From Gnetum montanum (taxonomy: Eukaryota > Streptophyta > Gnetopsida > Gnetales > Gnetaceae): a DNA stretch of 64,000 nt. The notes beneath the pieces were generated by a model, which saw only the letters and a list, made by a program, of their open reading frames with translations, had not been told where the DNA came from and searched no databases. Positions 23,330 to 34,020 of this stretch are shown piece by piece (the first letter of the stretch is position 1; each line of letters begins with the position of its first letter). The stretch lies in NCBI GenBank assembly GCA_015680685.1, contig MNCI01009276.1:160501-224500 (forward strand). The letters are read 5' to 3'. The position numbers and the translations under genes were made by a program.

Positions 23330-24290
23330 AAAAGAAGTGAATTTTCAAGCCAAATTTATTATTACTCCTAAAAAATAATTTGAAAAATTTTGCTTGGTCT
23401 TATGATGATCTTAAATCTTTTAGACCAAATTTGATGACACATAAAATTCCTTTGATAAACAATTGTAAGACAGTTAAACAAAAACAAAGGAAATTTAATC
23501 CATCATTTGAGCCAACTATGAAAGCTGAGATTAAGAAGTTATTGCAACCCTGAATTATATATCCAACCTGATATTTGACATGGCTTGCTAACCTTATTCC
23601 AATAAGAAAGAAGAATGGTGATATTAGGCTTTGTGTAGATTTCAGAAATTTGAATGAAGCCTCTAAAAAAGATAAATACCCACATCCTAAAATTGATGAA
23701 ATATTGATCAAAATACATGTTGTCAAGTATATTCTTTCCTAGATGGTTTTTCAAGCTAGAATAAAAGCATGATAGATAATGGTAATAGACATAAAATAGC
23801 ATTTATCACCAAATAAGGAACTTTCGCTTACCAAAGAATGTCATTTGAATTGTCAAATGCTAGAGCTACTTTTCAAAAAGTAATGGATTTAACCTTTAAA
23901 GATTTAATAAATGAGTTCATTATGGTTTATTTGGATGAAATCATTGTCCTTTCAAAAATGAAGGAAGATCATATTGGTCATCTTCAACAAGTTTTTGACA
24001 GATGTCATGAGTATGGTATTGCATTAAATCTTAAGAAATGTATCTTCAAGGTTAAATCTGGAAGTTTACTAGGCCATGTAATCTGTCAAGAAGGAATTGC
24101 TAGAGATAACTCCCAAATTCAAGTAGTGAAAAATATCAATCATCCTACAAGTAAAAAGTCTCCTAGATCTTTCTTTGGAAAGGTAAAGTTAGTTAAGAAA
24201 TTTATTCCTAGATTCATGGAAATTACTAAAACTTTGATGCATATGCTTAAGAAAGATATCCTAGTAGAAAAAATGCTAGAATAGAGAGAC
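23330..24290 (+). pseudogene. pol: Element I reverse transcriptase remnant
   Basis: The region starts with FAWSYDDLKSFRPNLMTHKI, the segment just before plant Ty3 RT. It continues with IPIRKKNGDIRLCVDFRNLN (23595-23654). The palm region lost frame near 23740. The open piece 23838-24284 reads MSFELSNARATFQKVMD, then IMVYLDEIIVLS, where the YVDD active site is YLDE (23928-23939), and LGHVICQEGI. KKFIPRFMEITKTLMHMLKK is the RT-connection segment. The active-site change and stops show that it is dead. Confidence 0.83.
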
Positions 24291-24369
24291 CCTTAGCAGA
24301 AATCAAAAGGGATATTCATGAATCTCCTTACTTGGTAAAACTTAAATTGAAAGAAGATTTTGGTTATAT

Positions 24370-24730
24370 GCTTTTGCTTCAAATAATTAAATTACTACTA
24401 TTTTAACTCAAAAATATGAAGGTCAAGATGAATTAATTGGATTTTTAGGGTATCAACTAAAAGGTTTAGAATTAAATTATTTAGACTTAGAGAAATAAGC
24501 ATTCACAATCATTAAAGCACTTTAGCATTTCAAATATTACTTGGAAAGCTCATTAGTTCATATTATGCTAATAGAGCCTAAAGATAAACAATTCTTAGCC
24601 CAAAATGAAATTGGATTGAAAAGAGAAAAGTAGGTCATAAAACTTCAAGGTTTTAGGTTTTCATTGGAAATATGAAAAACCATTAAAGGAATGGAATTAG
24701 CCAAGTTAATGGCTAGAGAAGATGAAGTAT
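24370..24730 (+). pseudogene. Element I gypsy-type RNase H, degenerate
   Basis: LIGFLGYQLKGLELNYLDLE followed by FTIIKAL and FKYYLESSLVHIMLI is the conserved C-terminal half of the gypsy RNase H. The first catalytic Asp position reads AFAS rather than TDAS. Such decay of the original RNase H is known where a second, archaeal-type RNase H has been acquired, which agrees with the domain at 22582. The block ends with GMELAKLMARE. Confidence 0.65.
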
Positions 24731-24859
24731 GTATGCTTTTAAGACTCATGAAGGAAACTAGTATGATGAAATTCTCAAATTCCTTGACACAAGAAAGGTT
24801 CCAATAACCTAACTGCAAGTCAAAAAGAGCTTTTGTTAAAAGAGCAAATAAATTTTTGG

Positions 24860-25800
24860 TTAAATATGTAACTTGATATAGAAATAATTTTAGAGGAGTT
24901 TTGTTAGAATGTGTTCACAATGATCAAATCAATCCTATTCTAGAATAATTCCATGATCATTCTAATTTATTTTATGGGTCTCCTAAGTCTACTATGCAAC
25001 ATATAGTCCACTATGATTTTTATTGGTTCAGTATGTACCAAGATATTAGTTTAGGAATTCAAAGATGTTACAAATGTCAAATACATGGATCAAAAGTCAA
25101 AAATACTAAAGCTTCCTTAAAACTAGTAATTACAAATAGAACATTTCAGCTATGGGGCCTAGATTTTATTGGCACAATTACTCCTTTAAGAGCTTAACAT
25201 AAGTTTATTCTCACAACTAATAATTGCTTTACCAAATGGTTTAAAGCAAAGGCTCTAAGGAAAACTTTAGCATCATACATGATTAAGTTATTGGAAAATA
25301 AAATTCTATGTCGTTTTGGTCTACTTAAAGTGTTGGTATCTGATAATGGACCTACTTTTCAATCTAAAGAACTTATAACATGTGCATCAAAAAAATCCCT
25401 CTTTTTATTTTCTTCTTGAAATTATTATCCTCACATTACAAAGTTGATGGATGGGAATCTAGGAAATTGGATTGATTACTCACAATCTGCATTATGGATT
25501 GATTGTATTAGATTTAAGAAGATTATTGGGATGTCAGCTTATAACTTAGTCTATGTTTTTCCTGTAAGAGTTATGAACAAGATTTTAAGTTTGGCCTCAT
25601 ATTTTGTATAAAAGTAGAGTGAAAAAAACTAATAAAGATAGAAGCTTCATGATCTTACTCATCAAAAGAGAATTCGAAATGGATAGAGCTAAAGATAATT
25701 TATTAAAGACTGCTTATCAAGTTAAAAGGTGGTTCAATAGAAAGGCTTTGAAAAAAAAACATTTAAAGGCGATGATCCAATATTATTATGGAATATGAAG
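24860..25800 (+). pseudogene. int: Element I integrase remnant
   Basis: A zinc-binding region with FHDHSN (about 24950) and RCYKCQIHG (25063-25089) is followed by the catalytic core: LWGLDFIGTI holds the first Asp (about 25151-25180) and LVSDNGPTFQSKEL the second (about 25333-25374). The region of the third acidic residue (HITKLMDGNLGN) has lost its Glu. ALKKKHLKAMIQYYYGI ends the recognisable part. It would have joined cDNA ends to chromosomal DNA. Confidence 0.78.
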
Positions 25801-26228
25801 AAGCCAAATAAGTTTTTAGCAATATGGATTGATCCATTTGAGATCAAAAGCAATCATCAGAAGGTACATACAAGTTATCGACATTAAGTGGAATGGAATT
25901 ACAATTTTCATATAATGTTTTACATATAAAACATTACCTTGAACAACTTCTTGCAACTTAAATACATATATAAATTAATAATGTGTATGTATGTATGTAT
26001 GTATGTAATAATATGATATAATAATAAAATGATAATTACATTAGTGATGCTATGTATATGAGGTGGTTAGAGATAATATATATATATATATAGGATATAA
26101 AATATACATATATACTTACTTATAATATATATCTATAATAAATAATATACATACATATTTCTATAATATATAATCATAATATATGTACATATATCTCATA
26201 CATATGTTTAGGTATGATATATAATATT
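25801..26228 (+). other. AT-rich microsatellite stretch in element I
   Basis: No gene is visible. A (GTAT)n run lies at 25982-26006 and long AT-rich ATATAT/CATATA runs fill 26060-26228. The stretch ends at a single N (26229), where base composition changes abruptly, so it probably marks a join of two contigs. Confidence 0.7.
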
Positions 26229-26230
26229 NG

Positions 26231-26743
26231 ATGGTTCTTAGAGAGATGGTAGCCAGAAGGCCTTTTATCCCATATCTTATAGGATGCTACCCAGAGCATG
26301 TCTTGAGAGCCTATTATAAGGCAACTTCCCATTGAGCATCTAGTGAAAGCCCTTTCTTACTTTGGCTTTTAGATGAGTTTAGATTTCTCACTAGTGAACT
26401 CTCAATACATTCCAACGTTTGGGGCAGCTTTCATCAATGCACAATAAAATTTGAATGTCAACAAAACTCCAATCAAGATGATTCTTGGGGAGAGGCTTTC
26501 GTATCTCAAGACATAGCAAGAACTAGTTGGAAAGAACCTCAAAAATCAGCGGCCAAAGGGTTGGATGAGAAAGAGACCAAGATCATTGTTGAAGACAAGG
26601 GTGAAGACCAAGTTGAAGCTTCAACTATGCAAGATGAAGAAAGAAGGGCATTCATCACTACTAAGATTACATATGAAAGGATTCATAATATGAGAATCCC
26701 TAAAAGGGTTATCCTAACTACTCTCATCCCACTTACAGATTAG
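26231..26743 (+). pseudogene. Element I downstream ORF (ORF3), unrecognised
   Basis: An open frame of 170 codons with a single TGA (about 26336) begins MVLREMVARRPFIPYLIGCY and ends RIHNMRIPKRVILTTLIPLTD. It lies between integrase and the 3' LTR. Composition is unlike a capsid or enzyme: an N-terminal hydrophobic/basic part, a Trp-containing middle (NVWGSFHQCTIKFECQ), and an acidic Lys/Glu segment (KETKIIVEDKGEDQVE). I do not recognise the family. It may be an extra gene of the element, or a captured fragment. The N at 26229 leaves its 5' end uncertain. Confidence 0.45.
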
Positions 26744-26924
26744 TTTGTATAGTTTCCTAGTTTTTCTTAGGGATGATGTTTTTGTTTCATCAAAACTTAA
26801 GTTTGATAAAGTTTTCCTCAAAATATATTTTTGTTTTTTTATGTCTAATAAATCCTTATTTTTACGATGGTTTAGCTAGTGTGCATTGAAAAATTTTCTT
26901 GAATATCTTAAATTATTAAGGAAT

Positions 26925-26943
26925 TCAAGAAGGGAGAATGAAA
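26925..26943 (+). promoter_or_regulatory. Element I polypurine tract
   Basis: AAGAAGGGAGAATGAAA directly precedes the TGTTGACAC start of the right LTR. It is the expected plus-strand primer site. Confidence 0.7.
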
Positions 26944-29788
26944 TGTTGACACATTTAAGCCATCTTATGGAGCAAATTTTATGAATTAACGTTGGGGTTT
27001 TATTAACATTTGAATGTTATTGGTGAATGCAAGAGAACATACAAGTAGAAAAAGGCAAAAGTTCATAGAAGTTTAGTTACCTTCTTTGTAAAATGAAAGT
27101 ACATTAACATGTTAATGAGTAGGTAGTATGTCTACTTTCATAACCAGTGAAACATGGTTTCTATGTTGACTTCTCATTGACCTAAGTGAAAGCCTTTGTA
27201 AAGAGCAGAATAGTAATACTATAGTTGCTAATTTTAATCAAATGGCTAAGTGGTAGACAATAGAGGTACCTATGTCACTTACCTTGAGTTGAGGTTTTAA
27301 AACATGAATATATCTTTTGGAAGCTTATTTAGAAGACACTCTGGAATCTACCAATTGTAGAGAGAAAATAATCATATGAGCAATAAAAGAAAATTTTATA
27401 GGGTTATGGAAAAACATGGAATGTTGCTGAATTTTTTACAAATTTCCATTATGTGAACATAATGATCTTTGAAGTATACACTGTTCACTACGTAAGCTAT
27501 GAAGATTTGACTACAAGGAAGTTTAGAGTTTAACAAAAAAGCCTTTCCAAATTCACAAATTTTTTTTGTGAGAAACCATGAGATCATGATCTAGAATTTA
27601 GAAATAAACAAAAAAAACTCAGGCTATCACAAATGTAAATCACATCCAAAAGAAAAAGAAAGATGGATGTTTGTAGAATAATAAAAACCTACATCACCAG
27701 ATTATTTTAAATGAGCAACGTTGAGATTTAGAAAATAAAAAAGAACCTAAGAAACATTTTTCACTTAGCAAAATCAACAGCACCCATCAGAAGTAGAGGA
27801 AATTTTGAGTAAAACAAAGAATATTTAAACAACAAACAAAATTTAAAATCCTAAGCTTAGGCATAGAGCATCATGCATGCATGAAAAGGCTGCACACTAG
27901 GACGGTATTTTGTTTTAAGATCTAACACAGTGTTAGGGCCAACAAAGATGGCATTGAAACCCTTGTAATGGAGGTGCAACTAAAAAAATTCATCAGCCCT
28001 AACTAAAACGATAAAAAAATGTGTGGCCTCTCCCTACTAGATCAAGCTAGAACCTAATGTTGATGCCTACAACTTAGGTGGAGCGATTATCAACAACAAC
28101 AACTCAACAATGATTATGGCAACAACATAGTAATGAAGGAAATGGTAGCATAGCTATAAGACTCCACTAGAAAAGGGCTAGGGAGCATCTATGGTTGCTT
28201 GGTAGAAACGACACCAGAGTTGAAGTAGGGCAAAGTAAACGGTAGGGTTACCTCCAAACATGGGAAGAGGGTGATGATATGTGTGGTACTAAGGCCACAA
28301 GAAATGAACATACCTTCAAATGATTACACGTGTTACATAGACATGTTGATGAACATGATGTTAAGGCTATGAGGCCTTAATTATATATATACATATATAT
28401 ATTGCAAAACTTTAAAGTTGGGTAGGGCTTACAATTAAGAAATAAGGATTTATTAACATGTGATAAATATAGTTTTATTTTTGAAAAATTTCCATAGGAA
28501 GTTATAATTAATTCTCCTTGATATTTGTAATCTCTTATGAGACACTTGCCAAATATGGCTTAAATTTCTTATAGAAGTTACAACTTCTAGGGTGGTTGTG
28601 AATTAATATCCCTAAATATTTGTAATACCCTTAAATTATCATTATTATTGTAACTACCCTAAGGTCACTATAAAAGGACATTCAAAGGTAGAATTGAGGG
28701 GGTTTTGAGATAAGCAACTTTGAAGAATATTGAAGATTTCTTGTAAAGCATGACTTGATAAAGACATCAATTCAGCTACTTTGTTTTAATCCTGTGAGTT
28801 CATTTCTTTCCATTTTGTTTTAGTTACTTAGCTAATAGTTTATATAGTATCATTCTAGGTTACTTCTATTAAATTTTTCCATATAGGAGCTTATGTTGTG
28901 GAAAAGCATCTTGAGTAATTTAATAGTAATGTCTTAATGAAATTGCCTATTTTGAGCATAGAGGAGCTAGGAAAATCTTTAATAAATTTGAGATGACTGA
29001 AATAGCTTCATTGTTTTAAAGTGTATTGCCTTAGTATTTCAACCTTGAAATTGTCAAGTTTTTTTTTTTTTTTTTGAAGGCTCTATTGAATGCAATTCTT
29101 GACAACTATTAACTAGCCAAAATAAAAGCTCGTACTTTTTCATTTATCAAACATTTTTGGTAGTGTAATAAGATTGGCCTTTATGAAATTGCTTGTTGAG
29201 CTCATAGGGTTTGGACAATTTGTAGTTAGATTGAACTGGAATAGCTTTATTGTGAAGTGTTTCCTCATGTCAATTTATCTTACTTAAATATTTGAGATAC
29301 CACATAAATCTACTTTCTTTTCTTTTCTCTTTCTCAAACCCATTAAATCTTTCTCTCATTCTACTTTTCTTGTGTAATTTTATCTTTGGGAGAAATTAGA
29401 AGTAGATTGGTAGAATTATGCTTAAATATTTTTGTAAAATTTTATTTGTTATAAGTAACGTACTATAGGGACTATATAGACTAAGTGACTTGACAAAATA
29501 GGAACCTTCAACAACTCACGATATTTGACAAAGTTAGCTAAATTTTTTTTATGATAGTAAATTATAGTTTCATACACAACCCAACCATTTCAACATTCAC
29601 AACAACAAACAGATACTCACATTTAATTCGTTTCATAACCACTAAGTCTATTTGGAGGTCTCTAGGACCTTGGTGTTGCCAAAGACCAGCAAGCACCTAA
29701 ACCCCATTTGAAGAACACCTTTGTTTCGTGTGACCTTAATCCTAAGACCTAAAGGCCCTATGTTGATGATCCAAAATGGTCGCCAACA
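26944..29788 (+). repeat. Element I 3' LTR
   Basis: It matches 17192-20080 from TGTTGACACATTTAAGCC to CGCCAACA. Differences include a run of 17 T at about 29060, a shortened segment near 28850 and many substitutions. The divergence between the two LTRs implies an old insertion, yet one younger than its host H. Confidence 0.85.
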
Positions 29789-30632
29789 ATTAGCTCTTGT
29801 TGATGCTCCTTTTTTAAGTCCTCTTTGAAAGTTGGATTCTTGTTCATAATCATCCCAATGAACATTGAAAGCTATAAAGCCTTACAAAAATCCATAGAAT
29901 GGTCCTTTACACTCTTATCATCTTACCATAGGTACTTTAATTTTTAGATAGCCTCTTGTCTATGATGAGTTTTCTCAAATTTTTTCTTGAGCATGAAATG
30001 CATTAAAGACCAATCCTTGATAGGAGTACCATTATTCTTATAAGAATGACTTTCCTTCTCCCATCATATAAGTTTCATGCTTTCCACTTTGCTCTCAGCA
30101 TATGACACCTTTTGATGATTCTCTACATATTCAAGTTCAAAGTACTTGCTAATCATTCAAGCTAAGTGAGAAATGATTTAGTTTCTTCCATGCCATTAAA
30201 GAATTTGACTTCAACATGTGGCATCCTTGAAGCATGTTTGAAATCTTTTACAAAAGTAACTTCAATTCCTTCACCTTGCTTCATTTGAGGCTTAGAAGGA
30301 AGTTTCATTTTCCTTTTCCTAGAAAAAATGGAACCTCAAGACTTATTTTTAGTAGTATGAGCATGATGAAAAACATCATCTTGATCTTCTCCTTCTCCAA
30401 AGTTTTCATTTTCAAAAGGAAGATCATCTTCAAGGGATGACATTAAGGAATGTCTTGAAGAAGTTCTTGGTGAAAAATTACATGAATTGTATCTTTCTTG
30501 GATGCTTTTGATAAAGTAGCATGTCCTTTATTCTATTCAAGCTTTTCAAGTCTCAAAAATGAGTTTGAGAGTATTTCTCATGTCATCTGTGTCTCTTGAC
30601 AAGGCTTGAATTGTCTTCTTCTTTGGAAACAT
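29789..30632 (-). pseudogene. gag: Element H gag N-terminal part
   Basis: On the minus strand a gag-like frame starts at 30632 with MFPKKKTIQALSRDTDDM, about 360 bases after the LTR. An acidic linker follows (SLEDDLPFENENFGEGEDQDD), then KMKLPSKPQMKQ and VTFVKDFKHASRMPHVEVKFFNG, which resemble the segment before a Ty3 capsid core. The frame is broken by many stops and ends at 29789, where element I is inserted. It continues at 17191. Capsid similarity is weaker here than in the other elements. Confidence 0.55.
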
Positions 30633-30972
30633 GATGGAAATTAATCTAAAAGGCAATTCTCACAAAAGTCTATACAGAAAGTTGAAATTTTAAAGATTTC
30701 TCAAAGAATGAGATAAGAAATACTCAAATATTAAGAGAAATGAGTACAAGATCTTCAACCCCTAGCTGTTATAAGCCAATGGGTATATAATTCCATAATT
30801 ATCTTCCAATTCTTGAAAGATATGACAAACTTATGGATCAAAGGGAAATTTTCAAATCCTAGGATGAGTGGAACAAGTAGCAAGAGAGAATTCATCCAAG
30901 CTTGAAAATTTTGAGTGAATCTTTGAAATTAATATGAGAATTATCCAATTGAATGCTCCTATCTTTAATTCC

Positions 30973-30990
30973 AAGCTACCTTGATATCAA
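30973..30990 (-). promoter_or_regulatory. Element H primer-binding site (iMet-like)
   Basis: On the coding strand, TTGATATCAAGGTAG follows the 5' LTR end (GGGAGCTCCTCA) after four bases. It resembles the initiator-Met site TGGTATCAGAGC with several changes. Confidence 0.5.
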
Positions 30991-30995
30991 TTTCA

Positions 30996-31831
30996 TGAGG
31001 AGCTCCCATGGATTCCATAATTCAAGCTTTCCCAATGTCATAAAACAACACATTTGAATAAGAAAAGAAAATAAAAGCTTTATTATTACTCAAATGGAGA
31101 AATTTATAACTAAAAGAAAGCTCACATTCCCAAGGAAAGACAAGAGATTCAATCTAATTCTCATACATACTCAATAAAAAAAACACACTCTCACATGGAT
31201 AATGATCAAAGCACCTAGCCAAGACTTTATCTCTCTCTCTCTACTCTTTTCTCTCATCTCACCTCTCTCTCCTTAGACTCTTCTAACCAAAATGAAGGCC
31301 TAAGAGGTCTATTTATATCCTTCCCCCTATCTTTTCATATTCCATCTTTAAATTTAAAATTTGAACCTTTAAAAACCCATAGGAAATTATGTCATATTTG
31401 TATGAAACATCTTGGAGGAGAACGAGATGTCTTACCCAAATGTAACTAGTTAATGGAGGATACATCTTGCAACCAAGGGAGACATCTTGAAGATGGAGGA
31501 GACATCTTGTAAACATGTGAGGCATCTTGAGCTAGTGGAGACATCTCGAGCATGGAGGAGACGTCTTGCTCCCATATGAGACATCTCGCTAGATAGGCCA
31601 AAATTTCAAAATGCCTATTTTAAGGTCTAGAACCTCTGGACACCTCTAAAAAAGTCTCCATTGATTCCATAACCTCCTAGAATCATCAAAATAGGCTCAA
31701 AAGATCCCCAAACATGCCAAAACACCTTGAGATCATCATCAAGAAAACAACACCAAAAGATAAATACAACAAGACACAAAAATCTATTTACAAACATATT
31801 AAGGATTAGACATGGTTGGGTGATGTCCTCA
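30996..31831 (-). repeat. Element H 5' LTR
   Basis: It matches 12479-13307. GAGACATCTTG-type motifs cluster at 31405-31590. The plus-strand right end GATGTCCTCA borders resumed copia RT coding. Confidence 0.85.
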
Positions 31832-33140
31832 TTAAGATCTTTAATGTATTTAGTGGCTACTTTAAATCTTGAACTTGAAAAAATGGATTTTAAGATTGTA
31901 TTTCTTCATGGGAATATTGATGAAGAAATCTACATGCAACAGCTTGAAGGCTATGCAATTAAGGACAATGAGAACATAATATATCACTTATTAAAATCCT
32001 TGTATGAGTTGAAAAAATTCCTTAGGATGTGATATAAGAAATTTGATTCATACATGATAAGACTTAGTTTTATAAGAGTTAATAATAACCCTTGTATTTA
32101 TCTAAATAAAAATTTGCAAATCTATTTGATACTACTATTTTATGTTGATGATATGTTGATAGCATGGAACAATATGTAAGAAATTACTAAGCTAAAATGT
32201 TAGTTATCATCTCAGTTTAAGATGAAGGACCTTGATGCCACAAGGAAAATCTTGAATGTGGATATTAAAAGAGATAGAAAAGATCAAAAGGTATGGCTTG
32301 GTCAATCTACATATGTTAATAAAGTTTTAGAAAAATTTAATATGTAGGATTGTAAACTAGTAAATACTCCATTATCTATGAGAATGAAATTATTAATGGA
32401 GAAATGTCTTGAAATAGATAAAGAAATGAAGAAAATGAGTAAAATCTCCTATGCTAATTTTGTAGGCAATCTCATGTATGCAATGGTCTATATTAGACTA
32501 GATATTGCATATGTAGTAGGAGTTTTGAGTAGGTTTATGTTCAATCCTGGTAAGGAAAATTGGATGGTTGTTAAAAGAATTCTAAGGGATCTTCAAGGTA
32601 CTATTAATTTTTCCATTTGTGTGGGAAAATTTCCTTTAGATTACATAGCTTTGTGGATGCAGATTGTGAAGGTGATCTAGATCACTAAAAACCCACAAGT
32701 AGATGTGTTTTTAAAATAAACACAAGTGTGATAAAGTAGATTAGCAAAAGAAAAACTTGTATTACATTGTCAACAACAAAGACAGAGTATGTAGCAACTT
32801 CTCAAGTAAGCAAAGAAGTAGTTTGGCCACAATGATTGGTCAAAGACTTTGGGCAAGAATAAAAGATAATAAGAATCTCTTGCGATAATCAAAATGAATC
32901 TTCCTAGTGGAGAATCCTAGGTTCCATGCAAGGACAAAATACATTGAGATTTATCATTTTATTCAGCATCAAATTAAAAAAAGAAGGATTTCTCTAGAAA
33001 AGATTTCTATATGGAAAATCCACTAAATATGTGAACTAAGGCAATTCTTGTGGACAAGTTCAATTGGTGTAGAAAATAACTTAGATTAGTAAATTGTGAG
33101 ATGTAATGGTTACTCCTAGCTGTAATGCCTTAAAATAAAT
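31832..33140 (+). pseudogene. Element G (Ty1/copia) part 3: RT and RNase H
   Basis: The copia RT resumes with SLMYLVATLNLELEKMDFKI and FLHGNIDEEIYMQQLEGY. It keeps the canonical active site YVDDML (YVDD at 32141-32152). DLDATRKILNVDIKRD and YANFVGNLMYAMVYIRLDIA are the conserved thumb/connection segments. RNase H then shows the CITLSTTKTEYVATSQ region, with the catalytic Glu, near 32755, and VVWPQ. Two open pieces (31727-32032 and 32378-32680) survive between stops. The purine tract AAGAAGTGGGAGAA at 33141-33154 ends the internal region. Together with 6010-6404 and 11029-12478 this forms one copia polyprotein relic. Confidence 0.85.
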
Positions 33141-33690
33141 AAGAAGTGGGAGAATTATTTAACTGTGTTGTTAATTTTAATTTTAAAACAACTTCATGTT
33201 ATAACGGTTGCCATGTTGGCAAATTATTCTTAGAATTTTAGCTAAAAATAACAAAAGCCAAAGAATGTAATATGTCAAAAGAATATGTAATTGCCCACAC
33301 TCAATCTGGTCATGATTAATTATGGATGCTAACTCAATAATTTGGATTTTATCCAAAGCATGACATTCTAACCATTATATAAGTGGATTTTTGGATGGTT
33401 TTAGGACAATACATCTTCACCAAATCAAAGGTTATCTGAGGCATGATTCAAGCTAGATCTAAGCTTGTTGTAAGTCTCAACAAAAAGATAAAAAGAAGAC
33501 TTGTATTTCTAAGACTTGCTAAGAGCTGGGGCTTTTGTATGCTTTCCTAGGGTAATTTCCTGTGTTCTTGATGCATTCCTTTCAATTTCATAATTGAATT
33601 TCTATTCCTACTACTTATTGTTACTTTATTATTTTATTGAATCTATGTGTAAATTAGCATTCTTCTAGCAAGACTCATTAATTTCTACCA
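33141..33690 (+). repeat. Element G probable 3' LTR
   Basis: DNA after the polypurine tract AAGAAGTGGGAGAA has no coding potential and includes a TATA-like CCATTATATAAGTGG at about 33374. The LTR would start at TGTGTTGTTAATTTT near 33164. No second copy is in the window, so its ends are inferred only. Confidence 0.45.
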
Positions 33691-34020
33691 TCGCTCTACC
33701 AATGCTCCATTGTGACTCTATCACTATCCACTATCATTCCACCACTACTTTGCTACAACTCTACCATTATTCCACCACCACTCCACTATAACTCCACTAC
33801 TATTCTGCCACCACTTCGTTGCTACTCTACCATTGTTCCACTACCGCTCTGCACTGTTCCATTGTTGCGCTACAACTATTCCACTACTACTCTATGCTAT
33901 TCTACTATCATTCTATGATATTCCTCTCTATCTCTCTACATCACTTTTTATGTTATTTCTCTACACTAGCTCTACATCATCTACTAGTTTAGGCTTGTCA
34001 TGCTTGCCTATGCTACTATG
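33690..34020 (+). repeat. Degenerate short tandem repeat at the LINE 5' end
   Basis: About 300 bases are built from variants of CTACCATTATTCCACCAC and CTCCACTA, a 12-18 base unit rich in CTAC and CCAC. The unit decays towards 33960 (CTCTCTACATCA). It lies between the end of element G and the LINE ORF1 and is probably LINE 5' untranslated DNA or an independent satellite-like tract. Confidence 0.6.

Larger units (their letters stand above)
17192..29788 (+). mobile_element. Element I: Tat-like Ty3 retrotransposon with very long LTRs, inside H
   Basis: Two direct LTRs of about 2.9 kb flank 6.9 kb of internal DNA. Termini are TGTTGGCACATTTAAGCC and GCCAACA (mutated to GCTAATA in the left copy). 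The flanks GTTAG (17187-17191) and ATTAG (29789-29793) agree at four of five positions and are the likely target duplication. The gag frame of H is cut at exactly this point and resumes on the other side. Internal order is gag, protease, archaeal-type RNase H, RT, degenerate gypsy RNase H, integrase, then an extra ORF. Two RNase H domains and long LTRs point to the Tat group. All frames carry stops. Confidence 0.83.
12479..31831 (-). mobile_element. Element H: chromovirus-like Ty3 retrotransposon, minus strand, split by I
   Basis: Long terminal repeats at 30996-31831 (5') and 12479-13307 (3') are in the same orientation and bound a minus-strand gag-pol that is itself interrupted by element I. 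The LTRs run TGAGGACATCACCC to GGGAGCTCCTCA on the coding strand. An iMet-type primer site lies next to the 5' LTR, and the purine tract TTGAGGGTGGAAGAGACAA lies next to the 3' LTR. The TAAGATCT string occurs within a few bases of both outer ends, and the copia RT frame of G reads through the join (TSIRS then SLMYLVATL). Domain order protease, RT, RNase H, integrase and the protease type LINDGAxENVISSK suggest a Reina-like chromovirus, but no chromodomain is visible. Confidence 0.82.

Noticed and set aside
22582-24290. Element I as an integrated pararetrovirus
   Set aside because: It has LTRs, a likely target duplication and an integrase, and no movement-protein or coat-protein motif.
33712-33918. 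Ser/Thr/Pro-rich repeat proteins from the CTAC/CCAC array
   Set aside because: Several frames are open only because the short repeat lacks stops; no start context or domain.
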